64,000 bases of DNA. Source: Mactra quadrangularis (lineage: Eukaryota; Mollusca; Bivalvia; Venerida; Mactridae). The position numbers were made by a program, and so were the translations under genes. Each line of letters opens with the position of its first letter. Within the stretch, counting starts at the first letter, position 1. The stretch spans positions 25,337,020 to 25,401,019 of the forward strand of contig CM046311.1 of assembly GCA_025267735.1 (NCBI GenBank). Reading direction: 5' to 3'. Below are positions 48,801-60,124 of this stretch, piece after piece. Below the pieces are notes generated by a model that had not been told where the DNA came from, did no database searches, and saw only the letters and a list, made by a program, of their open reading frames with translations.

Positions 48801-49345
48801 AATCGTACAATCCAACATTTTTTAAAGAAATTTCTATGTTCAAAGGGAGATCATTCTGAGAAAAATATATCCACTCGTTTTTAAAATGTTTCAGTTATTT
48901 CTAAATATAAAAAAATCTTGTTGACTTTTCATACGCCAGGAGCTTCGGCAAAATGACTTGTTTTAATTGTGTCAGTTTTCTTTGTTACCTCAAAAACTTG
49001 TCCCTAGGGAGGGAGATAATTAACTATTACTAATGAACTAAACACATGTACTTACTTACTAACCATAACATATCACTGTTTCAGGTTAGCAGTCATCCTT
49101 TTCCATACTCCTCCATATAATTTATCATGTAAAATCTTTCAAGCATAGGGGGGAGGAGAGGATTCTTTAATTTGTTAAACTTCATATTTTGTCTTATAAA
49201 TATTTTGCTTCGAAATATTTTTGTGAACATGTATTCAAATTGTTATGTCGTCATGATGGAAAAGTATTTCATCCTTTGATAATAAACAGAGAAATCTAGG
49301 AAAATGTTGATGTTCATTTATTTAGAGTTATGAACCTTATAACTT

Positions 49346-49858
49346 GAGATGTGGTTGATTATTAGGAACATATATTTAAAGTTTGAAGTCAATGTCTAAA
49401 GGAATAAAGCAGTTGCAGTAAAAACAAACATTTTTCAAATAAAACTCTAGTTCAAGGGGGGGATTATTCAGAAAAAAATGTATTTGGAGTAATAAACTTT
49501 GTCCCATGAGATGAGGTTGATAATAAGAAACGAACATTGTATATTCAAAGTTTGAAGTCAATACCTAAAGAAATAAAACAGTTGCCATTTTTTTAAAGAA
49601 AACTCTTAGTTCAAGGGGAGATAATTTTGAAAAAATATATAAGGAGTTATGAACCTTGTCACATGAGATGTGATTGATGATAAGAAACATATATTTAAAG
49701 TTTGAAGTCAATAACTTAAAAATTAAAAAAATTATGGTAAAAATATTTTACTGTACAAAAACTTTAATCAGAAATATGGACGGGGACACCGACGCTGACG
49801 CTAGGGTGAGTAGGAGAGCTCTCCATTTACTTCGTAAAGTCAAGCTAAAAATGATATA
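49346..49858 (+). mobile_element. Bivalve-type subunit repeat, three ~165-bp units
   Basis: Three units with 'tttaaagtttgaagtcaat', 'gttcaagggg' and 'catgagatg', then the end 'ggacggggacaccgacgctg', and finally 'gtcaagctaaaaatg'. It has the same general plan as 2265-3095. Confidence 0.7.
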
Positions 49859-49994
49859 AGCTATGGTCAAGACACAATGGTAAAATCAAGGATCTATACC
49901 AGTGGTCCAAGGTTTGACTCCAGTAACAGTTGGTTCATGTTACATTCAATGTAAATACTAATTATATTAATGATACTAACATTATCTAATAATA

Positions 49995-50140
49995 AATATG
50001 GAATATGGAGAAGTTTCCGGTCTTATGGAAGGGAAGGTGAGCATTGAATATAGACAAGGATCCAAGAAAGCTAGGTCAGGTGCCCTGGACAACGTTAAAT
50101 AACCTAAATCGTAATGACACAGCAATAAACACAATATAAA
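49995..50140 (+). mobile_element. SINE (family A), 5'-truncated
   Basis: Only the distal body remains ('atggagaagtttccggtctt' to 'gacacagcaataaacacaat'). Confidence 0.75.
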
Positions 50141-50367
50141 AAACAAAAACAAAAACATGAAAATTGAAAGAATATTTATGAATATCAATGAAGTAAAAGC
50201 ATAAATACAATGTAAATAAAACAATATTCACAAAACAAAACTTCCAAGAACCTTGATTTCCATATTGTAGGAAATTTATTTTTCAACATTTATGTCCCAT
50301 TGATAGGTGTATAGGACCATACTGTCAGGTGCTTGCATGGATTTCACTCCTCTGACCAATGCAAAAC

Positions 50368-50689
50368 CAGTCCTGCGTTCAGTTACCGCGAACGTTACGA
50401 AACGTTCCGTAACGATACATTTGGAACTCCTCGGCCATTCGCTGCGAATAATCTCGGACATATTTAGACGCTATTTTGAAACTACCGGTGTTAAAAAAAC
50501 AAATATATGACCGTTTAGGCATTGAGTGATGTTTCGTTTTTAGTCCGTAAATTTTGAAACATCACTCATTGCCTTAACGATCTCATATTTGTGTATTAGA
50601 TTAGGGTATTCGCAGCGAATGGCCGATGAGTTCCGAATGTATTGTTATGTAACGTTCTGTAACGTTATGTGTAATTGAACAGGCTACTG
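50368..50689. mobile_element. Fold-back MITE, copy B
   Basis: Termini CAGTCCTGCGTTCAGTTAC and GTGTAATTGAACAGGCTACTG are imperfect inverses; same internal order as copy A. Confidence 0.9.
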
Positions 50690-50737
50690 GTTTGTCATGA
50701 ATGAGTTGAAAAGTGGAAATAGGAAGATATCTAATTG

Positions 50738-51004
50738 CTATGATTTAACAGGAAAATAGCCATTAGGAATCTTATCTATGCAGGTGACAAACCTCCCTAG
50801 AAAAGACCTATGACAATTTCTTTTTCTTGAAGCGACATTTGAGCCATTTCTTGATTTTTCATTGCACATATCAACACACTTATCAAATCGGCCAACACTA
50901 AGTCTTGAAGTAGTGAAGAAACTGTCATACTTTGTCTTGTAGGCTAGAGGTAGTAGCCATAGACATATAACACAAGTATTCTGTATCTCTAAAATATATT
51001 TCAT
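50738..51004 (-). CDS. Possible small secreted cysteine-containing peptide, 88 aa
   Basis: An uninterrupted minus-strand ORF with a hydrophobic N-terminal segment (CVICLWLLPLAY) and then four cysteines, DKCVDMC and later NCHRSFLGRFVTC. This is the look of a small secreted peptide. No family recognised, no promoter or polyadenylation signal seen, and it lies in the long first intron next to a MITE. It could be chance. Confidence 0.2.
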   Translation of the reverse strand: MKYILEIQNTCVICLWLLPLAYKTKYDSFFTTSRLSVGRFDKCVDMCNEKSRNGSNVASRKRNCHRSFLGRFVTCIDKIPNGYFPVKS

Positions 51005-51798
51005 CTCCCAGAATACTTTCTAAATCACAATATTTGTCCCTTTGTCAGTACTTCATTGTTTAGGGACCCTATCGCCAGTCAATAGTAAAATTCGACAAAC
51101 GTTTCATTTCTTTAGATTTAAGTAATGTTTCCATTGGATTTAATCTACCCATTTACTCCATCTACCGTTTCACTCATATTTTTGAATATTTAAGAATGAT
51201 TTGAATAATAAAATGTTTGTGAAATGTGCTTAAACTTAAAAATGCTAAAAAAATAGTAAATTTTAAGGTTAATCTAGAATTTTAAGATAGGAATGTGTTC
51301 GTGAAACCGGGCCCTGTAGAAGGAGATTAGTTGTTATTTAAGGTAGGGTAATAGAAAGTGTTCAAAAACTTACCTGGACAGGTAAGTCAGTCACTGTACA
51401 TACCCTTATAAAGTGTTGAGAAATAGCATGAAATCCCATTTAAAATGAATGTAATATGATCAAGGAAAGTAATATCTAGACATCATGCAAACATTCTATA
51501 AATATCTATCAATATACAAATATAAGATGATATTAAAGCAATAACTTACCACAACACTATCATACTTTCAATCCTAATTCTATAAAGTTGTTTTCATTTA
51601 CACGGTGTACTCAATATTAATGTGATATTCAAATAAACAACTTGAGTATTCTACTGATAATGTTATAATATGATACATTTTATGTAACAGATGATAAAGT
51701 ATGTGGTTAAAATATTTATCTTTGTATGCTTATTTAAATTTTTCACTGCGTCATTCCACATAATAGATCAACAAACTATTAATTATAAAAAGTCTATA

Positions 51799-51971
51799 CA
51801 GTAAAGTTCCGCTATTAAGACCACTTTCATTATTTCAAAATAATGCGATTTTTGACAAATATTAAGACTCAAATGCTTAATTTGTGAATGAAAATTTAAT
51901 GGTCTCTATAATAAGACCATTTCACTATTAAGACCATCGATTTTGTTTGTCTTAATAGTGGAACTTTACTG
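51799..51971. mobile_element. Tc1/pogo-type MITE, 173 bp
   Basis: Termini CAGTAAAGTTCCGCTATTAA and TTAATAGTGGAACTTTACTG, flanked by TA on both sides. Confidence 0.9.
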
Positions 51972-52651
51972 TACTTCATTTCTTGGAAAAAGTACTGTCA
52001 GTAGAAGTAAACAATTAAAAAACCAAACCACTTAAGTTTCCAGTTACAAATAGAGAAATTACATGAAATAAATCCATTAAAGCAAAACTGTAACATACAT
52101 CATTTAAAACTAACATAAGATACTACATTTTTGTATATGGAGAACACAACAACAGTCATTACAAAATAATGAACTGGTATGTTATGAACTAGTTTAAGTG
52201 TTAGTTTCACATTATGTTTGTATTGATTTAAGGACAAAAAAGGACTTCCTGTGTACATGAGTATATAGTCACATAATTTAAGACTTACCAAACATACATG
52301 TTTATCATCGATTTTTGCAACAGCCAAAAATATAGCAGAGAATCAAATAAGCCATAAAATGTTTGTTACTTTTCTTGTTAAAAAAACACAAACATTTTCC
52401 TGTGAAATACAACAATTTACAATGAAGCCTCTGCACAGAATATTTTTGCAAATGACTGAATTTTGTGCAGAGAATTTAAGGTAAACGAAAAATTTATAAG
52501 GACCAATTGGGAATTTTTGGCAACAAAAAGGTGTGAGTTGTTGTATGTAATACTCAGTGAGATTTATATATTTGTACAGAAAAAGAAATTGGCAAAAAAT
52601 TAGGCATGTTTACCTTATTAGTTGTAAGAGTAGGTCATGTGACTATAGGAC
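51972..52651. other. Intron 1 stretch, nothing recognised
   Basis: AT-rich. A donor-like site (TTTG|GTAAGTC) at about 52295 has no usable open frame before it. Confidence 0.3.
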
Positions 52652-52960
52652 CTGTTGTATATTGGATAAAAATAGTTGAACAAGCAATCCAGTGTAAGGA
52701 CATTAACTGTTGTATATAGGATAAAAATAGTTGAACAAGCAACCCAGTGTTAGGACATTAACTGTTGTATATAGGACATAAATAGTTAAACAAGCAATCC
52801 AGTGTAAGGACATTAACTGTTGTATATAGGATATAAATAGTTGAACAAGCAACCCAGTGTAAGGACATTAACTGTTGTATATAGGATAAAAATAGTTGAA
52901 CAAGCAACCCAGTGTAAGGACATTAACTGTTGTATATAGGATAAAATAGTTGAACAAGCA
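52652..52960. repeat. 55-bp minisatellite, block 1 (~5.6 copies)
   Basis: The unit contains 'gttgtatataggataaaaat' and 'caagcaacccagtgtaagga'. It is the same array as block 2, split by an inserted element. Confidence 0.95.
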
Positions 52961-54056
52961 AATTCGTTGAATTTATATCCCCCGCGGAGTACTTGTTTTT
53001 ACTAACACAACAACTGGAGACATAAGGCTTTATTAATAAATATATTTATCATGGCATAAACAGTAAAATTCAAAAGCCTGAAGGGCAATAATGGCTACAA
53101 CTATCGACACAATCTCTGTTGCGACAAGAATATGTCTATTTTGTAGCTATGTTACCAGTATAGAATCCATAAAACCATAACAGGGACCATACATAACTCC
53201 ATGTTAAATAAAATTATCAGGACATGCCAATGAGATGCAAATTTCTTTTCTGTATTGATGGTTTCCATAAAATCTTGTTAAAATCAATCCAGCTGTTGCA
53301 AAGAAATAGCAATATTTCTCTATATGAACACTGCACAATTAATCAAGGGCAATAACTCTGTGCTGAAAGGTCTGACCGGAACAAGGCGACGATATGAGCG
53401 TCTCCTCTAGATATTGATGATTTCCATAAAGTTTCGTTGAATTCCAGCCATTAGTTGCAGAGAAGCAGCGCAGAAACAATTTTTCCTCTATATGCATACT
53501 GCATAACTAATCAAGGGCCATAACTCTGAGTTAAAGTGTCTGACCGGAACAAAGCAACGATATGCGCATCTCCTCTTGGTATTGAAGATGCCCATAAAGT
53601 GTCGTTGAATTCCAGCCAGTAGTTGCAGAGAAGTAGCGCGGAAACAATTTTTACTCCATATGCATACTGCATAACTAATCAAGGGCCATAACTCGGAGTT
53701 AAAGTGTCTGACTAGAACAAGCTGACGATATGCGCATCTCCTCTTGGTATTGAAGGTTCCCATAAAGTTTCGTTGAATTCCAGCCAGTAGTTGCAGAGAA
53801 GTAGCGCGGAAACGATTTTTACTCCATATGCATACTGCATAACTAATCAAGAGCCATAACTCTGAGTTAAAGTGTCTGACCGGAACAAGCAGACGATATG
53901 CGCATCTCCTCTTGGTATTGAAGGTTCCCATAAAGTTTCGTTGAATTCCAGCCAGTAGTTGCAGAGAACTACTCCGGAAACACAATTCGGACGGACGGAT
54001 GGACGGACGGACGGACAACGCCAAAACTATATCCCCCTCCCGATTCCATAGGCTAA
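52961..54056. mobile_element. Bivalve-type subunit repeat inserted in the 55-bp array
   Basis: Units of about 165 bp ('catactgcataactaatcaa', 'ccagtagttgcagagaagta'), ending in (ggac)n and 'ccccctcccgattccatag'. The flanking direct repeat aacaagcaa on both sides fits a 9-bp target duplication. The 191-codon minus-strand frame is a periodicity artefact. Confidence 0.75.
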
Positions 54057-54815
54057 CAAGCAACCCAGTGTTAGGACATTAACTGTTGTATATAGGATAA
54101 AAATAGTTGAACAAGCAACCCAGTGTAAGGACATTAACTGTTGTATATAGGATAAAAATAGTTGAACAAGCAACCCAGTGTAAGGACATTAACTGTTGTA
54201 TATAGGATAAAAATAGTTGAACAAGCAACCCAGTGTAAGGACATTAACTGTTGTAAATAGGATAAAATAGTTGAACAAGCAATCCAGTGTAAGGACATTA
54301 ACTGTTGTATATAGGATATAAATAGTTGAACAAGCAATCCAGTGTAAGGACATTAACTGTTGTAAATAGGATAAAATAGTTGAACAAGCAACCCAGTGTA
54401 AGGACATTAACTGTTGTAAATAGGATAAAATAGTTGAACAAGCAATCCAGTGTAAGGACATTAACTGTTGTATATAGGATATAAATAGTTGAACAAGCAA
54501 TCCAGTGTAAGGACATTAATTGTTGTATATAGGATATAAATAGTTGAACAAGCAATCCAGTGTAAGGACATTAATTGTTGTATATAGGATATAAATAGTT
54601 GAACAAGCAATCCAGTGTAAGGACATTAATTGTTGTATATAGGATATAAATAGTTGAACAAGCAACCCAGTGTAAGGACATTAACTGTTGTATATAGGAT
54701 AAAAATAGTTGAACAAGCAACCCAGTGTTAGGACATTAACTGTTGTATATAGGATAAAAATAGTTAAACAAGCAACCCAGCATTAGGACATTTACTGTTG
54801 TATATGTAGGTTAGC
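54057..54815. repeat. 55-bp minisatellite, block 2 (~13.8 copies)
   Basis: Continuation of block 1. Two length classes of unit alternate (ggataaaaatag/ggatataaatag versus ggataaaatag, 54 bp). Three consecutive units share 'ttaattgttg'. Confidence 0.95.
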
Positions 54816-56566
54816 GCCTAAGTCAAATGTCTTACATATTGGGCAACTAGATGGGTATATCTTACTTAAATCACAGCTTACCTATAGATTTTTATTATTA
54901 TGATACAAAATCAATTTTAGTTAACACATATCACAAATAACGATTAAAGAATTATACATTTCAACTTCAACAAAAAGTAATATATCTATAGAATTTAAAT
55001 AAATATTGAAAATATTAATTGTTTCCCAAATGGTGCCCCTTTAGTTCGACAAATTAAGGTTCTGGAACTGGTAATGGTGACCTTCCACGATCCTTATAAT
55101 GATATTGTTTCTTGAATCTATACTATTAAGAGGCTGTCCACGAAAAATCAGGCAGTCAGTGTTACATGCTATCTCTCAGAATTTGATGATTTTGCTGTCA
55201 GTTGATCATATTGATGCAAATATGAAGAAATTAGGTTTAGAATTTCATTTGCATCACTTGGTTGCTATAGCAACGCGATTTAGTGTTTTGGCCATTTTTA
55301 GCATGAAATGCACTTGGAAAAGTTTTTTTTTCATATTTTCATCAATCTCCTGGGCAAACAATAATGAAAGAATTACAACAAACATATGTTTATATCATTA
55401 TATATTCAAATAACCATTAAAACATAATATTCACAAGTGACAAAGGTTAAAGTTCATAGAAAAAAAATTGAGTTCAAAACACCATGATTTTCAATTTTTG
55501 AAATTCCTTGAAAACTGTGCATATGACCATGCTCATAATTTCCAATATGACGCATGAAATAGAATTACATTATTAGCAATGTAAAGGCGAAATATGGTGT
55601 AACAAAAAATTAAAATAAAAAAGATGGAACTCTCAAAGAGAAGAAAAAAAAATAACGATAAAAATTGGCAATTTGCCAAAAAATTGGCAATTTGCCAAAT
55701 ACTTTAAAATGTTATTTTTTGAAATAACAAATATTTTTTCAATAAATCAACATTTGTATATGATAACATACTTTATTGCATAAGTTGTAGTGCATTAAAT
55801 GACGGTTTCCATGGCAACGGTCAAGAAACAATTACATTATTTTATCAAAATTAATGAATTTCAGTTATTTTTCTTTTTTTCTGGTTCTATTCTTGAAAGT
55901 CAAAGAAATTACACCATTTAAAAGCTGGATATTAATCAGATTTAAATATCAAAATATTTACAGCAAGTAAAGATTGATATATCATACCTAATCAAAGCTA
56001 TAACCTATAAATGATGTAAAGTTCATACCCCATCCACTTTATTTAACATTGCAAATTCTTTGCCACCACACTTTATTTGTTCAAAAACTTCCAAATAACT
56101 TTGACAAGTTAAATTATAATGTGCAAGTTTAAAGCAGTATTCCAATATCAAAACTTAAAATTTGATTTGGTTGCCATGGTTATGATTAAATATTTTGAAA
56201 TCATCTGTTCACGGGACTCCACCTACTCAATTAACATAATGATAACTATTTATCCTTATAGATACAGAATAAAACAACAATCACATGTTGATCATAATAT
56301 AATGAATGTCGATTATACATTTATCTGTATGTCATAAAGTTATCTGTGCGGATTAAGTAATTGAATATGTCTTAAAATGTTCTTTTTGTAACAAAATGTT
56401 CATTATTCTCCTGTCTCAGAACCAGTAACATTGAGAACATTAACACACACTTTATGAGACATCTGTTGTTGTCATTCTGAAATAAACAAATTTCATTTTA
56501 TAGCAACATACAAAATGATAAATGTTTACCATAGTAAATAAAGCAAACTAGAGAAAATAACATTAC

Positions 56567-56621
56567 TTATAAGATTTGAAGAATATATTATTGATAGTAG
56601 GAAAAGTAGTAGGAAAAACAT
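56567..56621 (-). CDS. Coding exon 1: candidate signal peptide of the receptor
   Basis: The exon 56567-56664 has an acceptor (ACTGCTCAG|TCACC) and a donor ATAA|GTAATG. The first in-frame ATG at 56621 gives MFFLLLFLLSIIYSSNLI, a convincing signal peptide, and ends in phase 1, exactly what the Ig-like 1 exon needs. A short out-of-frame ATG precedes it. The donor is only moderate. The exon is 12.5 kb upstream of the next one and lies within nested TTAA-flanked repeats, so the true start could be elsewhere, including outside the window. Confidence 0.45.
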
Positions 56622-56776
56622 TCCTTGTAATTGAATATCATATGATAGTTTTAACTTGTGGTGACTGAGCAGTATGCAGATTAAATTTTTTGTCATTTTA
56701 CAATGATAATAAATTAAAATCCCTGGTTCAAACAATTTTTCCAAGAGATTTCCAATGCTTTTGTAGAAGAACATAC

Positions 56777-56885
56777 CTTGTTTCTATGATTTGTTATATC
56801 AGCATTATTGCAGATCTATGGATACTGTATAGTTGATGCTTGCAAATATTATGACTATTATTATTTCCTTTCTTACCATTATTTC
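56777..56885 (-). other. Candidate 5' UTR exon with a 24-codon upstream ORF
   Basis: Bounded by a good acceptor (TTTACTATTTCAG) and a good donor (AACAAG|GTATGT). All three frames contain stops. An ATG in good context 6 nt from the acceptor opens a 24-codon ORF beginning MVRKEIIIVIIF, itself hydrophobic like a signal peptide, ending in TAA. It could be an untranslated exon with an upstream ORF, or the start of an alternative N-terminus using a weak donor (ACA|GTATCC). Only 112 nt separate it from the signal-peptide exon. Confidence 0.25.
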
Positions 56886-57030
56886 CTGAAATAGTAAACG
56901 AATATGACTTATTAGTTCAATAATGAAGCAGTCTTAATACATATTTTGCAAGTTTAAATTAAAGGTAAACACAATCCAATATATAGCCATTCTCAAAAAA
57001 AAATTCTAACATAATATATCATGATTTACA

Positions 57031-57500
57031 TCGGCGGATCCAGGATTTCTGGTTAGAGAGGATGGAAAATTCTAGTTAGAGGGGGCCTAAAATGAATAAG
57101 CAGAATGGGGTTCCAAGGGGCCGTAAGGCCTCGAATGGTCCAGGGCAAAACCCTGACCAGAGGACCAGGTGACCGGCCCTGGAAATTCCTTAGACTTGGT
57201 TATTTCTAAGGGATTCAGGCATATTTTCAGATCCTCAACTATCCTTATCCTGAGTATAAAATATAAAGCATCTAGATAATTAAATCCTATAATTTTCTAA
57301 AAGCCGCTGAATCATGTTAAACTCTTATAATAATGAAAGGAATTGTTTCATAATGTATGCGTAGTGTGCGAAATTTTTTTGACATGTATATATATACTTC
57401 TTCTAAATATCCTATTTCATAATAGAAAAAAAAACTTTGCTTGGGCAATTTTAGGGGGGGGGGCGTATGCCCGGTCCGCCCCCCCCCCCCTGGATCTGCC
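57031..57500. mobile_element. Element with GGCGGATCC ends, copy 2, with 11-bp TSD
   Basis: Begins CGGCGGATCCAGG and ends CCTGGATCTGCCT, with ATGATTTACAT directly repeated just outside (57019-57029 and 57501-57513 region). GC-rich, with long C and G runs near 57460-57490. Related to 28196-28464. Confidence 0.7.
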
Positions 57501-57947
57501 TATGATTTACATCTCAAACAAAAACACTAGGCAACAAGCAGCTTGTTCATGTAATAATAAACAATAGTGACAAATCTGCCTAAATTCACCAGGCTAATGC
57601 CTCTCAAGGTCTTAAAAATGAAGACAGAAAAAATAAAATTGTTGAGGTCAAGGTCATCCACACCTCAAGATTTTTCCCTATGTTCACATCTGAATCCCCC
57701 AAATAATCAATGTTCAATGCTTAGGTTCACTGTAATGATCTCTAATCAGTCATTGAACATCAATCTAGTTTCATAATTTTGGGTCATATGCCTCAAGACT
57801 TATGACTATGAGGAAGCCAAATCTCTTTCCACGTTCTGATAAACATCTTTTATCAGAGTCCTTTTACGTCACAAATTCCGTCTGATTTGAAACAAAACAT
57901 ATAAATGCCGGTGTAAAATAAATCTTAATTAAACTAAATTTACTTAC

Positions 57948-58080
57948 CTTGTAAATTCACACAAAAGACGATGGTTTCCTAGAACATATTTGTCGGTAAC
58001 AACTTGTTTTAGTTGTAAACAAATGTCAGATGTCAACAATGTGCAAAATTGCAAATGGCGTATGCAAACCAAGGGAGATA
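57948..58080 (-). other. Candidate non-coding first exon (5' UTR)
   Basis: A strong donor (ACAAG|GTAAGTA) on the minus strand ends here at 57948. Upstream sequence has only short ATG frames that stop quickly, so it would be untranslated. The upper boundary is a guess because no transcription start signal is visible. It lies inside the TTAA-flanked element 55126-58647, so it may belong to the transposon and not to the receptor. Confidence 0.25.
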
Positions 58081-58647
58081 ATTCATGACAATTTCGAGAG
58101 AAACATGTTCAAATAATTATTTAATATATTTTTTTCTCTTTAAATATATATCTGAGTTTAATGAAATGAAAAAAATATAACTTTGACGCAAAGTATGAAA
58201 AATTGGATCACAAGTAAAAATAGACATGTATGACAGTATGAACAGAGTTCCCTCCCTTTGATCAAAAGTTGAAAAAATAGGATAACGATTTACGTAATTA
58301 CAATTTATTGAAAGAGTGTTCCATCTTTTTTTCTCGTTATGATTAAAATTTAACCTGTCTATTAATGTTATTATATGCTTTCTATAATTTTCAAGCGTCA
58401 TATCAGGAGTTACAGGCATTTATAAAAACACACCTTACATTGAAATAAAGAGCAAAAGTGAAACAGTCGGAAATTTTCAAAAATAGCATTTTTTCACTGA
58501 ATTTCGAAAATACAGCCAAAATATTTTCAGGAAATGTTTTTGACTTAGTTTATGAACGACTGAAACTAAAAAAAGCTGAAAATTGAAAAATCAACTGTAA
58601 CACATTTTTAGTGTATCCTGCCTGATTTTTCGTGGACAGCCTCTTAA

Positions 58648-60080
58648 AGGCATTGGATTGTGAAATTTTAGGAAAATTTACCGTTCGTTACTTAAGTTAT
58701 GTGCATTTTTATAGCGTGACCCTTGATATTCAAGAAGACCGTAAATTGTGCTAGGACAAAAAATGAAAAAAACAACAACATTTTTTTTCAAATTCTGCAG
58801 TTTTATATTCAAATTTTAATCAATTGTCTTGTTACACAATCATGTCATGATAAACCAGAACAATCAGATTACACTTTAGACAAATACTTATGAAAATAAA
58901 GAGCTTTGTATACCCCCAACAATACCCCCAAGCGGAAAATCCAAGTTTTTGAGAGTGTTCAAAAATTACTCTATCTTTAAAAGCAAATATCTCAAGTTTA
59001 AAGTTAGTTAGACACATGCAACTAGTTTTAAAATTTTCTGCAGTCTTATCTGCCCATGATACGAAATATTAATGAAATTTTACCATTTCTAAATTTATTT
59101 ATAAGAATTTGTATAAGCTTGCTATAATGAAACTGCAAGAGAATGTATAGCGAAAATTACATCAAAATGGTAAATTACAGATAATACTATTTTATACAAA
59201 TATATCATCTAAATTTGTACTGGAGATACAAATATGAATGTAAAACTCTGCATTATCATATGAAAAAAACCTTCTCTTTACTGATTTTGGCTGGTTTGAG
59301 GGAAATATTAGAAACTTACAATTTAACACGTTTTTCGTAAAACATTCTGACTAGTTCAGAATAACGGAGTCAAGCACTTTTTCGTATTAGAGACTCTTGG
59401 TTGACCATCACAGTTTTGACTCCTAAACACATTTATAAGTCCATTCTGGCCAGCCAGAAAAATATCAGAGGAAGTTGAGCAGGCGTTAAACCTGATCCTG
59501 CCATGTTTTCTGGAGTAGTTTTGCATACACATTTTGACACCAGACTTAATAATGTTGGCATATTTTGAGTCTTAGCTTTCAAATAATGCTGATTATTGTA
59601 TCATTTACTTTATAAGTAGATAATGATTATATTGAAAACAGGAAAGTACAACGATATTAATTGTCTTCATATGCCTCACTATATTCGACCTCTTACCAAA
59701 TTGCTGAATATGAGATGTGTTGTGCGTCTTAGTATTGAGGTGATATCTTCTAGCGGTTGTGATGGCAAATTTAAATCGCAAATACAAGATGAAACCGTGC
59801 ATTTTACACCTGCACACACAGAATTAACCCGAAAGTTATGATCCTATACGACTTAACATTGTTTTGTCGATAAACCATTATTTTTACAATAACGACCTCG
59901 ACGATCACCCTGTTGAGCACCTGGTTTCGCCATTTTCAGAAAATGTATTACACTACATGACGTCATGGAAAAACCGGATCGCGAGGTGAAAATTACTAAA
60001 AATAGCAATTACGAAACTTGACGACAGCTATTCGGTAAAACCGGCTTATACCGAGTGTCAAAGTTTACCGAAGGTGGTTT
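58648..60080. other. Interior of the outer TTAA element
   Basis: AT-rich with no ORF or known motif. Confidence 0.3.
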
Positions 60081-60124
60081 CAGTTCCAGAACCTTAATGA
60101 ATCGTTTGTTCACTAGAAGTTCAA

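Larger units (their letters stand above)
5424..56664 (-). other. Gene span: class I cytokine receptor, gp130/Domeless-like, 17 coding exons
   Basis: Predicted type I membrane receptor of 1,797 residues. Order of parts (residues): signal peptide 1-18, Ig-like 1 about 19-120, Ig-like 2 about 121-227, cytokine-receptor module D1 228-337, D2 338-444, FN3-1 445-551, FN3-2 552-662, FN3-3 663-763, transmembrane about 767-792, cytoplasmic tail to 1797. Each junction has GT/AG borders and matching phase, and the summed length is a multiple of three. Phases through D1 (1-2, 2-1), D2 (1-0, 0-1), TM (1-2) and box-1 (2-0) are those typical of vertebrate class I receptor genes. In that family, ligand binding activates JAK bound near the membrane and phosphotyrosines recruit STATs; here this is inference. 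N-glycosylation sequons are frequent in the ectodomain. The 5' end (exon 1 and UTR exons) is uncertain; the rest is well supported. No expression data can be seen. Confidence 0.88.
55126..58647. mobile_element. Inner TTAA-flanked element, 3.5 kb
   Basis: A perfect 26-bp TIR (GAGGCTGTCCACGAAAAATC and onward at 55130-55155; inverted at 58618-58643) with TTAA at both outer edges. It contains the candidate 5' exons of the receptor (56567-58080) and a further element at 57031-57500. No transposase frame is recognised. Confidence 0.75.
55054..60097. mobile_element. Outer TTAA-flanked element (piggyBac-like ends)
   Basis: A 13-bp TIR GGTTCTGGAACTG (55058-55070) and its inverse CAGTTCCAGAACC (60081-60093), each with TTAA outside. 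TTAA plus a 13-bp TIR is the piggyBac pattern. No transposase is seen. It encloses the inner element, so a complete outer element would be 1.5 kb without it. Confidence 0.65.

Noticed and set aside
52290..52380. Possible signal-peptide exon (MAYLILCYIFGCC) near a strong donor
   Set aside because: The ATG frame stops before the strong donor, and the only phase-1 donor inside it is very poor.
53488..54063. 191-codon minus-strand ORF
   Set aside because: Made of 165-bp subunits of a bivalve-type repeat; the repeating peptide follows the units.
54134..54555. ORFs with repeated N-V-L-T-L-x-C-L-F-N-Y
   Set aside because: Readings of the 55-bp minisatellite.
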